The notes under the pieces: model-generated
Told to the model about the DNA's origin: nothing
The model's input: the letters and a program-made list of their open reading frames with translations, nothing else
The model's database searches: none
From: Sulfurimonas sp.
Lineage (GTDB): Bacteria > Campylobacterota > Campylobacteria > Campylobacterales > Sulfurimonadaceae
NCBI RefSeq assembly: GCF_028694895.1
Contig: NZ_JAQVKA010000011.1
Span: 1 to 35,916, forward strand
DNA: 35,916 bases
Direction: 5' to 3'
Made by a program: the position numbers and the translations under genes
Part shown: in pieces, positions 16,374-24,514 of the stretch
How the letters are laid out: every line of letters begins with the position of its first letter
Numbering within the stretch: position 1 is the stretch's first letter

Positions 16374-17229
16374 TGTTAGTGAGTTAGAATTTAAACATAA
16401 AAAATATAAAAGAAGCTTCTATTACAGATATTTAATTATTTTTTCTGTAGTTATAATAGGGTTGATACCTATTTTACTATTTACTCTATTTGATGAAAAA
16501 GTAGAAATACAAACTACAAAACAACAAGCCATAATAACTCCAATTATTGAAGAAAAAAATGACTCTATCACACAGGACTCAAATAGTACACTAATTATTG
16601 TAGAAGAAAATATCTCAAAAAAAGAAAAAATAATACCTATTATAGAGACAAAAGAAATTGAAGATAATAGCAGTATCTTAGAAGAAAAAAGAGTGCTTCT
16701 TACCCCATCATTAAGCTTTATAGATAGAATTGAATCAAGTAATACACAACATATAACTAATGTTATTTCAGATATAAAAGAGGTTGAAGTAGAAAATATA
16801 GAACCAATAATTGAAGAAGTTAAGCCAAAAGAGCAAATTATAGTAAACAATAAGATAGAGAGTATAGAAAAAACTCTACCTCGCATAGAAGATAAAAAAA
16901 CTTCTATAAATATAGAAAGAAAAGATGAAGAGAGTGATATTGCAGATGTTATAAAAAGATTTAACATTAACCACAATCCAGCACTTAGCCTCTTTATAGC
17001 AAAAAAATATTATCAATTAGGTAATTATGAACAAGCATATAATTACGCCCTAATGACAAATGATTTAAACAACAACATAGAAGGTAGTTGGATTATATTT
17101 TCAAAATCACTTGTTAAAATGAATAAAAAAGAGTTAGCAATTGAGACTCTTAAAAAATATATCTCTTACTCTAACTCATCTCAAGCAAAGCAACTTTTAG
17201 ATGAAATAACTTCAGGAAAATTCAAATGA
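16366..17229 (+). CDS. Membrane-anchored TPR protein (MshN/CtsX-like position)
   Basis: The 287-residue protein has a basic cytoplasmic N-terminus and one membrane helix (about residues 22-42). A long, low-complexity Glu/Ile/Lys/Ser-rich periplasmic stretch follows (about 45-195), then a C-terminal TPR-like helical domain (about 200-285) with the repeat AKKYYQLGNYEQAYNYALM. The layout fits MshN of MSHA clusters. The place between the ExeA-like and GspE-like ATPases is that of CtsX in C. jejuni. The start overlaps the upstream gene by 8 bases and the stop overlaps the next gene (ATGA). The stalk is repetitive and probably evolves quickly. Confidence 0.65.
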   Translation: MLNVSELEFKHKKYKRSFYYRYLIIFSVVIIGLIPILLFTLFDEKVEIQTTKQQAIITPIIEEKNDSITQDSNSTLIIVEENISKKEKIIPIIETKEIEDNSSILEEKRVLLTPSLSFIDRIESSNTQHITNVISDIKEVEVENIEPIIEEVKPKEQIIVNNKIESIEKTLPRIEDKKTSINIERKDEESDIADVIKRFNINHNPALSLFIAKKYYQLGNYEQAYNYALMTNDLNNNIEGSWIIFSKSLVKMNKKELAIETLKKYISYSNSSQAKQLLDEITSGKFK

Positions 17230-17768
17230 AGACTTTACTGCTTATCTGTATAGCAATAATATTACATGCAGATGTTAAACAAGAGATACTTCATCTTTAT
17301 CAAAATAAAAACTTTGAAGAGGCCTGCAATATTGGTTTTAAAAACTTTTTTGATAACTCAAGAGATGAAGAATATGTGTCACTATACTCACTTGCATGCT
17401 TAAATATTGACTATATTGATCGCCTCTATATATCTCTTACAGCTCTAAAATATTCCAAAGAAGCAAGAGCTAATGCGGCTTACTTCTCTACTATACTTTT
17501 ACAAAAAAAACTTCTCTATCATGCAATGGTTGATGATTATGATATATCTAACTTAATTCTTCCAAAAACTGATTATGTACTATCGAAGGTATTTGATTTA
17601 TATGTAAAAAATACCAAAGGTGAAAAAAAAGAGTTTTATTTTTTTGATGATGAAAATGATGCTACATTAAAATATAAACTTTATGTCATAAAAGAAAACA
17701 GTACATACAAAGTAGTTATTGAAGAATTTTATAACTCCATTAGTATAAAAAAACATATTTATTGGTAG
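17226..17768 (+). CDS. Exported protein of unknown function in the pilus/competence cluster
   Basis: The 180-residue protein has a short signal peptide (about 1-15, ending ILHA). An alpha-helical, Sel1/TPR-like region with two cysteines follows (about 20-100; FEEACNIGF and SLACLNID). The C-terminal part is beta-rich (about 125-180). I do not recognise the family. A 4-base overlap with the TPR gene and a 7-base gap to the GspE ATPase gene tie it to the same transcript. It is therefore probably a periplasmic part or helper of the assembly machine, which is inference from position only. Confidence 0.7.
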   Translation: MKTLLLICIAIILHADVKQEILHLYQNKNFEEACNIGFKNFFDNSRDEEYVSLYSLACLNIDYIDRLYISLTALKYSKEARANAAYFSTILLQKKLLYHAMVDDYDISNLILPKTDYVLSKVFDLYVKNTKGEKKEFYFFDDENDATLKYKLYVIKENSTYKVVIEEFYNSISIKKHIYW

Positions 17769-17775
17769 GGACATA

Positions 17776-19509
17776 ATGGACAGAATTACATTAGATTTAT
17801 TGGCAAATGGCTCCATTATGAAGAGCCAGGTTGATAGGTTAATTTCTAAAGGGCTTGATGGCAACTTAATACTCAGAGATATTACAATATCTGGATTTAT
17901 GACTATGGATAGGCTTGTACGGTTTATTGTAGATAAAATTCAATCTGGGGAGTATCACCTATCAATTATAAATAACTATGACTATATTCAAGAAAAAGAT
18001 GTTCTTGTAAAGTTAGCTCAAAAATTAAATATTCAATTTTTAGATTTAGATTCAATTGATGTGGATTATAGACTTATTGAAAAAGTTTCACTTACACAAC
18101 TAAAAAAATATTATGCATTTCCAATTTCAGAGGATGATTTAAGTGTAACAGTAGCTTTTTATGATTCGTTAAATATAGAAGCTCAAGAGTCAGTACAAAG
18201 GCTTTTTCCAAAAAAACCAATTAAAATTGCAGTGGCTACAAAACGACAGCTTGATTCATATCTTTTTAAAGTAGAGTTAAAAGATAGTATAAAAGGACTT
18301 GTTAAAAAAATTCGTGATGAATTAAACTCTATAAGTTCATTAGAAGAGCAACAAGAAGCTTCATCTATACTTCTTTTAATTGATGTTATCTTAAGTGCAT
18401 GTATTAAAGATCGTGCCAGTGACGTGCATATTGAACCAACTGAGAAAAACTGTGTTGTTAGAACACGTATTGATGGTAAATTAGTTGAAATCTTTATATT
18501 TGAAAAAGATATTTATCCTCCTCTTGCTTCTAGGCTCAAGCTACTAGCAAATCTAGACATCGCGGAGAAAAGAAAACCTCAAGATGGTCGTTTTTCTACA
18601 ATGGTTGGCCCAAGAGAATATGACTTTCGTATCTCTACACTGCCTATTTTATATGGTGAATCAATAGTTATGAGGGTTCTAGATAAACAAAAAGCTCTTG
18701 TTAAATTAGAAGATGCTGGAATGGATCCATTTAGTTATCAAAAATTTTTAAAATCACTCCAAACTCCATATGGTATCATACTAGTAACGGGACCAACTGG
18801 AAGTGGAAAGACAACTACACTTTATGGTGCTCTAAATGAGCTAAGAAACGTAGAAGATAAGGTAATAACTGTTGAGGACCCTGTTGAGTATAGAATGAAC
18901 CTAATCCAGCAAGTACAAGTAAACCCAAAAGTAGGCCTTACTTTTGCAGCTGCTCTTAGGTCAATTTTAAGACAAGATCCAGATAAGATAATGATTGGTG
19001 AGATCCGTGACTCAGAAACGTTAGAAATTGCTGTAAAAGCTGCTTTAACTGGTCACTTAGTTATATCAACTCTGCATACAAATGACTCTATCAGTGCAAT
19101 TACTCGTATGGTAGATATGGGAATAGCTCCTTATCTTATAAGTGGTTCTTTGGTTGCTATACAAGCGCAAAGACTTGTAAGAAAAATTTGTCTTCATTGT
19201 AAAACAGAAGAAAAAGTTTCAGCATCTGTTTTAGAAGAGTTAAGAGGTTTAGCTCCTGTTGATAGTAAGTTTTATATTGGCAAAGGGTGCAGAGAGTGTA
19301 AAGAGACGGGATATATGGGAAGAGAGATGATTTGTGAGGTTTTAGTTGTTAATGAAAAAATCTCATCTCTTATTGCAAAAAATGCATCAGTTGAACTTAT
19401 ACACACTCAAGCGGTTGAAGATGGATTTGTAGGACTGTTTCAAAACGGTATAGACAAAGCTCTTGCAGGGATTACAAGTATAGAAGAAATTTTAAGGGTG
19501 GCTAAATAA
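17776..19509 (+). CDS. mshE: Type IV pilus/type II secretion assembly ATPase (GspE/PilB/MshE; CtsE-like)
   Basis: The 577-residue hexameric ATPase drives assembly of pilin or pseudopilin fibres from the cytoplasmic side. An N-terminal GspE_N domain (about residues 60-165) is followed by the catalytic domain. The latter holds SDVHIEPTEKN, Walker A GPTGSGKTTT (339-348, Lys345), the Asp box TVEDPVEY, Walker B MIGEIRDSET, and the His box LVISTLHTND. A zinc-binding CLHC...CREC pair near 475-515 marks it as assembly (GspE/PilB) rather than retraction (PilT) type. Its TAA overlaps the GspF ATG (TAATG). Confidence 0.93.
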   Translation: MDRITLDLLANGSIMKSQVDRLISKGLDGNLILRDITISGFMTMDRLVRFIVDKIQSGEYHLSIINNYDYIQEKDVLVKLAQKLNIQFLDLDSIDVDYRLIEKVSLTQLKKYYAFPISEDDLSVTVAFYDSLNIEAQESVQRLFPKKPIKIAVATKRQLDSYLFKVELKDSIKGLVKKIRDELNSISSLEEQQEASSILLLIDVILSACIKDRASDVHIEPTEKNCVVRTRIDGKLVEIFIFEKDIYPPLASRLKLLANLDIAEKRKPQDGRFSTMVGPREYDFRISTLPILYGESIVMRVLDKQKALVKLEDAGMDPFSYQKFLKSLQTPYGIILVTGPTGSGKTTTLYGALNELRNVEDKVITVEDPVEYRMNLIQQVQVNPKVGLTFAAALRSILRQDPDKIMIGEIRDSETLEIAVKAALTGHLVISTLHTNDSISAITRMVDMGIAPYLISGSLVAIQAQRLVRKICLHCKTEEKVSASVLEELRGLAPVDSKFYIGKGCRECKETGYMGREMICEVLVVNEKISSLIAKNASVELIHTQAVEDGFVGLFQNGIDKALAGITSIEEILRVAK

Positions 19510-20756
19510 TGAAGTACTTTGTAGCAACTATACTAACAAAAGGTAAAAAAGAGCAAATTGGAATGTATGCTGAAGACAGAAAGCAAGCTAATGAACTCGT
19601 GAAATTAAAGTACTCAGGGATTATCCTAAAAGTATCAGAAGAGGCAGAGCCTCTTGAAGCACAGCTAAAGAGATTTAAAACAAATTTACTGAGCAATATA
19701 AAAAAAAGGAAGATAAAACAAGATGCTTTAATTGCATCTATTAGGCAACTAGCCGTTATGACAAATGCTGGTATCTCTATCTATGATTCACTTAGCGAAA
19801 TATCTAAATCAACAACAGATGAAACACTAAAACTTGTTTTTGGAAAACTAGCAGAAGATATCAACTCTGGGCATTCACTATCAAAATCAATGAACAACTT
19901 CCGTTTTGAGCTAGGAAATCTTGCAATTGCAATGGTTCAACTTGGAGAAAAAACAGGTAATCTTGATGATGCACTATATTCTCTTGCTAATATGCTTGAG
20001 GAGATTCGCGCTAATGTTGTTAAGTTTAAAAAAGCCATGGCGTACCCAAGAAATGTAATGATAGCTATGGCAGTTGCCTTTGTTATCCTAATCTCTTATG
20101 TTGTTCCAAACTTTAAAACTATGTTTGAAAAGTTACATGCAGATCTTCCTCTGCCAACACTTATTTTATTAAAATTAGAACATATTTTTAATAATTATGG
20201 ACTTTATGTACTAGCTATACTATTTATAAGCTTTGTTGTTTTTAAATACCTAATAACTAATTACCAGAACATAAGATATGGCTGGCATGAAGTTTTACTA
20301 AAAACATATTTGATTAAAAATATCATTATGTATGCAACACTAAGCAGGTTTACTCTTGTTTTCTCAGAACTAATTCGTGCTGGTATTCCAATAGCTGAAG
20401 CACTTGAGACATCAATATCTATGATTGACAATCTTCCTCTAAAAAACAAGCTCTCTTCTGTTAGATTTGCAGTTGAGAAAGGTTCTTCTTTGCATGTAGG
20501 TTTAGAAGATACAAAGCTTTTTGAAAATATGATTATTCAAATGATAAGTGCTGGAGAAGATAGTGGTACGCTAGACACAATGATAGGAAAAGTAGCAGAA
20601 TACTACAAGATGAGATTTGATGCAATCATTGATGGCTTATCAGAATCAATTGAGCCAATTATGCTATTTATTATTGCTAGTATGGTTTTACTACTTGCTC
20701 TTGGTATATTTTTACCGATGTGGGATATGGGTAACGCAGTTATGGGCAAACAGTAG
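19509..20756 (+). CDS. mshG: Type IV pilus/type II secretion inner-membrane platform protein (GspF/PilC/MshG; CtsF-like)
   Basis: The 415-residue protein has an N-terminal about 60-residue extension and two T2SSF domains. They carry the repeated patterns RQLAVMTNAGISIYDSL (about 77-93) and SRFTLVFSELIRAGIPIAEAL. Three membrane helices lie near residues 180-200, 235-255 and 385-405. It is the inner-membrane platform that couples the ATPase to pilin insertion. It is the last gene of the plus-strand run, and no pilin, prepilin peptidase or PilT gene follows. A short hairpin lies just past the stop. Confidence 0.92.
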   Translation: MKYFVATILTKGKKEQIGMYAEDRKQANELVKLKYSGIILKVSEEAEPLEAQLKRFKTNLLSNIKKRKIKQDALIASIRQLAVMTNAGISIYDSLSEISKSTTDETLKLVFGKLAEDINSGHSLSKSMNNFRFELGNLAIAMVQLGEKTGNLDDALYSLANMLEEIRANVVKFKKAMAYPRNVMIAMAVAFVILISYVVPNFKTMFEKLHADLPLPTLILLKLEHIFNNYGLYVLAILFISFVVFKYLITNYQNIRYGWHEVLLKTYLIKNIIMYATLSRFTLVFSELIRAGIPIAEALETSISMIDNLPLKNKLSSVRFAVEKGSSLHVGLEDTKLFENMIIQMISAGEDSGTLDTMIGKVAEYYKMRFDAIIDGLSESIEPIMLFIIASMVLLLALGIFLPMWDMGNAVMGKQ

Positions 20757-20769
20757 AAAAAATTCTACT
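20752..20769. terminator. Short hairpin between convergent mshG and yebC
   Basis: AGTAGAA and TTCTACT form a perfect 7-base stem with an AAAA loop, overlapping the mshG stop. It sits in the 29-base gap between the two convergent genes. There is no good T-run, so it may be only a weak terminator. Confidence 0.4.
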
Positions 20770-20785
20770 TGCTCATAAATTATCT

Positions 20786-21496
20786 TTAAGCTATATTTGT
20801 AAACACTTTTTGAACATCTTCATCATCTTCTAATTTATCTATTATTTTGTCTATATCTGTTTGTTGTTCTTGCGTAAGTGATATAGGAGAAGTTGACATT
20901 CTCTCTAGATTTGCTTTTATAATCTCTATACCCATATCTTCTAAAGCGCTATTAATTGAGCCAAAGCTTTTATAATCAGCTGATATAATAACTACACCCT
21001 CTTCTTCTTCTATTTCTTCTAGCCCAGCATCAATCAACTCAAGTTCTAACTCTTCAAGATCCATGGCATCTTTTAATGCAAATTCAAAGATGGCTTTTCT
21101 ATCAAACATAAACTCTAAAGAGCCTTTTATAAGCATCTCTGCGCCATGTTTTGTTAATATATTTTTTACATTTGCAACCGTTCTTGTATTATTATCAGTC
21201 ATGCACTCTATAAAAAATTGAACTCCATGAGGAGCTTTTGCTTCAAAACTTACCTCTAACATACTAGCAGTATCTTTAGAAGAAGCTCTTTTAATAGCTG
21301 CTTCAATATTATCTTTTGGCATATTTTCAGCTTTTGCATTAATGATTGCTGTTCTAAGTCTAGCATTCATACTAGGGTCACCACCACCATCTTTTGCAGC
21401 CATTGTAATAATCTTTCCAAGTTTTGGAAACAGTTTTGACATTGCTCCCCATCTTTTTAATTTCGATGCTTTTCTATACTCAAAGGCTCTTCCCAT
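20786..21496 (-). CDS. yebC: YebC/PmpR family protein
   Basis: The 236-residue protein starts [21 protein letters not shown] and contains [16 protein letters not shown] and [14 protein letters not shown], the YebC signature. It also has the three-domain length of the family. YebC proteins were first described as transcription regulators (PmpR) and are now linked to relief of ribosome stalling. The role here cannot be chosen from sequence. The gene is transcribed alone, convergent with mshG and divergent from the next gene. Confidence 0.95.
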   Translation of the reverse strand: MGRAFEYRKASKLKRWGAMSKLFPKLGKIITMAAKDGGGDPSMNARLRTAIINAKAENMPKDNIEAAIKRASSKDTASMLEVSFEAKAPHGVQFFIECMTDNNTRTVANVKNILTKHGAEMLIKGSLEFMFDRKAIFEFALKDAMDLEELELELIDAGLEEIEEEEGVVIISADYKSFGSINSALEDMGIEIIKANLERMSTSPISLTQEQQTDIDKIIDKLEDDEDVQKVFTNIA

Positions 21497-21539
21497 AGAC
21501 TTTTCCTTACCTGTTATATATGTTATTTTATATTTAGAC

Positions 21540-21553
21540 TGATTTTAAAATCA
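21540..21553. promoter_or_regulatory. 14-bp perfect palindrome between yebC and the divergent gene
   Basis: TGATTTTAAAATCA is self-complementary over all 14 bases. It lies 6 bases upstream of the -10 of the divergent gene and 44 bases from the yebC start. A dimeric repressor site is possible, though no named operator is matched. Confidence 0.4.
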
Positions 21554-21559
21554 AAAATG

Positions 21560-21565
21560 TATAAT
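21560..21565 (+). promoter_or_regulatory. -10 element of the 163-residue gene
   Basis: A perfect TATAAT lies 28 bases before the ATG at 21594, at a normal distance and without a clear -35. AGGAA just before the ATG is a plausible ribosome-binding site. Confidence 0.55.
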
Positions 21566-21593
21566 AGCATAATACAATGCAGTAGGAATTTAA

Positions 21594-22085
21594 ATGTTCT
21601 CTAATTTTAGGATCAAAAACCATTTTTTTAATGCCTTTCGTGAGCTTTTTGTTCACCATCACGGCTCACTAGAATTTAGAGCAAAGATATTGGCACTAAT
21701 CATTTTGGCAAATGAAGAAATTAAACCAGATAATTACACCATTGTCAAAAACATAGGTATGAATATATACAAAAATGATGAAGATAGAGCCAATATACTT
21801 ATGTTATTAACAAAAGAACTTGTTCTAAGAGTTAAAGAAGATAATGGCCTTGATATAGACACTCTTGTTTCAAATATTCAAAAAGAGTTAAAGCTATCAC
21901 CAAGATATGCTAAGAAAATAGATGTAGAATCTTTAGAACCACTCTTAAATATCTCACATAATAGTGATACTCTTGCTTATCAAAAAAATATAATAGAGTT
22001 TTTAAAATCTATAAAAGAAGAGACTCTTCATGAGAAAAAATCACAAATTGCAAAGGATGAAGAGGGTATTGGATCTAAATATTAA
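21594..22085 (+). CDS. Small cytoplasmic protein of unknown function
   Basis: The 163-residue protein has no signal peptide or membrane helix and looks all-helical. A His-rich patch (VHHHGS) lies near residues 20-25, and LEFRAKILALIILANEE follows, recalling TerB-like helical domains. That likeness is too weak for a call. It has its own TATAAT promoter, divergent from yebC. Its last 11 bases overlap the tail of the convergent ttcA gene. I do not recognise it. Confidence 0.7.
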   Translation: MFSNFRIKNHFFNAFRELFVHHHGSLEFRAKILALIILANEEIKPDNYTIVKNIGMNIYKNDEDRANILMLLTKELVLRVKEDNGLDIDTLVSNIQKELKLSPRYAKKIDVESLEPLLNISHNSDTLAYQKNIIEFLKSIKEETLHEKKSQIAKDEEGIGSKY

Positions 22086-22842
22086 AAAGTTCTTTATCAA
22101 AAAAACTCTCTTTTGAGATATTTTTAAATGAAGCATTAAGGCTTGTAAAGAGGGTTGGAAACTCTTTTTCCATCTTAGATAGCATCTCTTTTGTAGTCGC
22201 CCTTGCGTGAGGCATTTTTATATCAAACCTCATGGATGGACAAGCCTCATCACCAATTGTTTCTATATTATTATCACGAGCAAATGCTTCTAACTGGCGC
22301 TCTCTCATCTCTATAAGAGGGCGAATAACTGTCACTCCTCTATCTGCTTTGTATTTTGGAGCAAGACTTCTAAGCTGCCCGTTATAGATAAAGTTCATAA
22401 AAAAACTCTCAGCTGCATCATCCATATGGTGACCAAGTGCTAATTTATTACATCCAAACTTTTCAGCGGCACTATATAGTGAACCTCTTCTCATTCTTGA
22501 GAAAAAACTACAAAATGACGAATTTTTTCTTATTTTATCTTCTGCAATATCATAAATATTTGTATCATAAATCTCATACGCTATATCATGCTCTTTGCAG
22601 TGAGCTTTTAATTTTTCATAATTTTCTCCCATCCCATAAGAGACAGTCACTGCAATAAATTCAAACTTAAATGGAGCGCGACGTTGCTGTTCTTTTAATG
22701 CATGTATTAGTGTGAGTGAATCTTTACCACCACTAAGACCAACTAAAATCTTATCGCCCTCTTCTATTAAGTTGAACTGTGCATTTGTCTTGCCAAGCTT
22801 CGACATAATTTTTTTAGAAATTTTAATTGACAAGCTTATCAA
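22075..22842 (-). CDS. ttcA: TtcA-family tRNA 2-thiolation PP-loop ATPase (divergent)
   Basis: In the 255-residue form, the PP-loop SGGKDS (residues 37-42) and GHHMDDAAESFFMNFIYNGQLRSL (about 137-160) mark the TtcA family. TtcA uses a [4Fe-4S] cluster to place sulfur on cytidine 32 of tRNA. In E. coli TtcA the cluster uses two cysteines in a CxxC motif plus a later one. Here the CxxC site reads C111-S-F-F114 and the later site C201-P-S-M, so one ligand appears absent. The long form starts with TTG at 22842, overlapping mtnN by 20 bases. The ATG at 22806 would give 243 residues, but the residues before it (KISKKIM) look conserved. The same gene follows mtnN in C. jejuni. Confidence 0.8.
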   Translation of the reverse strand: MISLSIKISKKIMSKLGKTNAQFNLIEEGDKILVGLSGGKDSLTLIHALKEQQRRAPFKFEFIAVTVSYGMGENYEKLKAHCKEHDIAYEIYDTNIYDIAEDKIRKNSSFCSFFSRMRRGSLYSAAEKFGCNKLALGHHMDDAAESFFMNFIYNGQLRSLAPKYKADRGVTVIRPLIEMRERQLEAFARDNNIETIGDEACPSMRFDIKMPHARATTKEMLSKMEKEFPTLFTSLNASFKNISKESFFDKELFNI

Positions 22843-23515
22843 CCATTTTTATGATAAATTCGGCACTCTCTTGCGCACTACTCTCTAAAAACTCATCAAA
22901 ACTAAAACTAGCATCCATATCAGCTGCATCACTAATTGAGCGAAGGATAAAAAATGGAATATTTAGCGCATTACAAACAACTGCAACACTCCCACCTTCC
23001 ATTTCAAGAGCATCCGCGTTAAATGTGCTTCCTATCCAGTTCTTTCGTTCCTCATTAGCTACAAATTGATCACCTGTCGCAATAATTCCCTCTTGAATAC
23101 TTTTACCCATCTCTGAAGCAACAACTTTACTTAATTCAATCATATCTTTATCAGCTTCAACAAAAACAGCGCCTTCAGGAACATAACCATACGGATGTCC
23201 AAAAGCGGTAATATCTAAATCGTGTTGAGATAGTTTTGTAGCAACTATAAGATCTCCAACTTTTAAACTAGGAGAAATAGCACCAGCAACTCCTGAAAAA
23301 AGCAGTTTTGTAGCTCCAAAATGTTCTATCATAGTTGTCGCTGTAAGAGTTGAGAATACCTTTCCAATCTTACTATAAGCGATAACTAGCTCCACGCCTT
23401 TATATGTCGCCTCATAATATTTATTCCCAGCATAAGCTGTTGTCTTATATGAGCCTATTTTTTCTAATATTGGAGAGATTTCCTCTGGCATTGCACCCAT
23501 TATCGCTATTTTCAT
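22823..23515 (-). CDS. mtnN: MTA/SAH/aminodeoxyfutalosine nucleosidase
   Basis: The 230-residue protein shows the nucleoside phosphorylase fold with E12 (AMPEEI), the ribose-binding LEMEGG (E171/E173) and the catalytic Asp in SDAAD (D196). It hydrolyses 5'-methylthioadenosine and S-adenosylhomocysteine. In Campylobacterota the same enzyme also cleaves 6-amino-6-deoxyfutalosine in the futalosine route to menaquinone (established for C. jejuni and H. pylori). It starts at ATG 23515 with AAGGA upstream, 51 bases after fabD, and its end overlaps ttcA. Confidence 0.94.
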   Translation of the reverse strand: MKIAIMGAMPEEISPILEKIGSYKTTAYAGNKYYEATYKGVELVIAYSKIGKVFSTLTATTMIEHFGATKLLFSGVAGAISPSLKVGDLIVATKLSQHDLDITAFGHPYGYVPEGAVFVEADKDMIELSKVVASEMGKSIQEGIIATGDQFVANEERKNWIGSTFNADALEMEGGSVAVVCNALNIPFFILRSISDAADMDASFSFDEFLESSAQESAEFIIKMVDKLVN

Positions 23516-23566
23516 TTTTTTCCTTATATTACAAATATCTTAGTTATTCTAAAAGTGTTTCTTATA

Positions 23567-24505
23567 CTAGTTACAGATTTGTTCAACTACTTCAAGTAAA
23601 GATTTCATATCCGAGATAGTATATGTCTCAAGATCAGGAGCTATTCTTTTATTTAACCCTTTTAAAGTTGCCCCATTACCAAACTCAATGGCAATATCAA
23701 CCTTGTTAGCTATCTCTAAAATAGATTGTTTATATTTAACTGGTTTTACTAACTGTTCAGTTAAAAGTTCTACTGCCTCGTCCTTAGTTCTGTAAGGCTT
23801 AGTTGTTACATTTGAGATTATTGGAGCTTCAAAACTATCATGTATCATACTCTCCATTAAACTTCTTAAAGGAATTTGAGCAGGTGAGAGAAGTTCACAA
23901 TGGCTTGCCACTGACATATTTAATAATAATGCGCGTTTAGCACCAGCATCTTTAAAGGTCTGCTCTAGTGAAGCCAAGTCATTTTTCATACCAGCAACAA
24001 CAAGTTGTCCATCTTGATTATAGTTTGCTGGCCAAACTTTTTTACTCTCTTTTTGAGCATCCTTACAAATCTTCTCAACACTCTCATCATCAAGACCCAT
24101 AACAACCATCATACCAGCTTCAATATCAGCACATGCATCTTGCATAAGTTGTCCACGTCTATGAACAAGTTCAACAGCATCTACATAATCAATTGCTCCG
24201 CTTGCACACAGTGCTGAAAACTCACCTAAAGAGTGTCCTAAAAACAGTTCTGCTTTAATATCCGGACATTTTTCTTTAAATAGAGTATAAGCAATTATCT
24301 GGATTAGAAGTATAGCTGGCTGTGTATATGCAGTTTGACCAAGCAGATCATGCTCACCAAATATTAACTCATCAAAATTAAGTCCAACTCTTTTTCCAGC
24401 TTCTTCAAACATCTCTTTTGCTAGTTGTGAATTTTCATAAAAATCCTTGCCCATTCCAGTTGCTTGTGAGCCTTGTCCAGCAAAAATCATAGCTATTTTT
24501 TTCAT
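23567..24505 (-). CDS. fabD: Malonyl-CoA:acyl carrier protein transacylase
   Basis: The 312-residue protein has GQGSQ (residues 10-14), the nucleophile S92 in GHSLGEFSA, and the catalytic H202 in VASHCELLSPA. It loads malonyl groups onto ACP for type II fatty acid synthesis. Length is normal. It lies 9 bases after the Fis-type regulator gene. In C. jejuni fabD follows slyD directly, so the regulator gene is an insertion relative to that order. Confidence 0.96.
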   Translation of the reverse strand: MKKIAMIFAGQGSQATGMGKDFYENSQLAKEMFEEAGKRVGLNFDELIFGEHDLLGQTAYTQPAILLIQIIAYTLFKEKCPDIKAELFLGHSLGEFSALCASGAIDYVDAVELVHRRGQLMQDACADIEAGMMVVMGLDDESVEKICKDAQKESKKVWPANYNQDGQLVVAGMKNDLASLEQTFKDAGAKRALLLNMSVASHCELLSPAQIPLRSLMESMIHDSFEAPIISNVTTKPYRTKDEAVELLTEQLVKPVKYKQSILEIANKVDIAIEFGNGATLKGLNKRIAPDLETYTISDMKSLLEVVEQICN

Positions 24506-24514
24506 ATGTATCCT

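Noticed and set aside
16422..16976. 184-residue open frame on the minus strand
   Set aside because: It lies wholly inside the TPR protein gene and is Ser/Ile/Phe-rich. It is the complement of that gene's low-complexity Glu/Ile/Lys stretch, and it has no ribosome-binding site.
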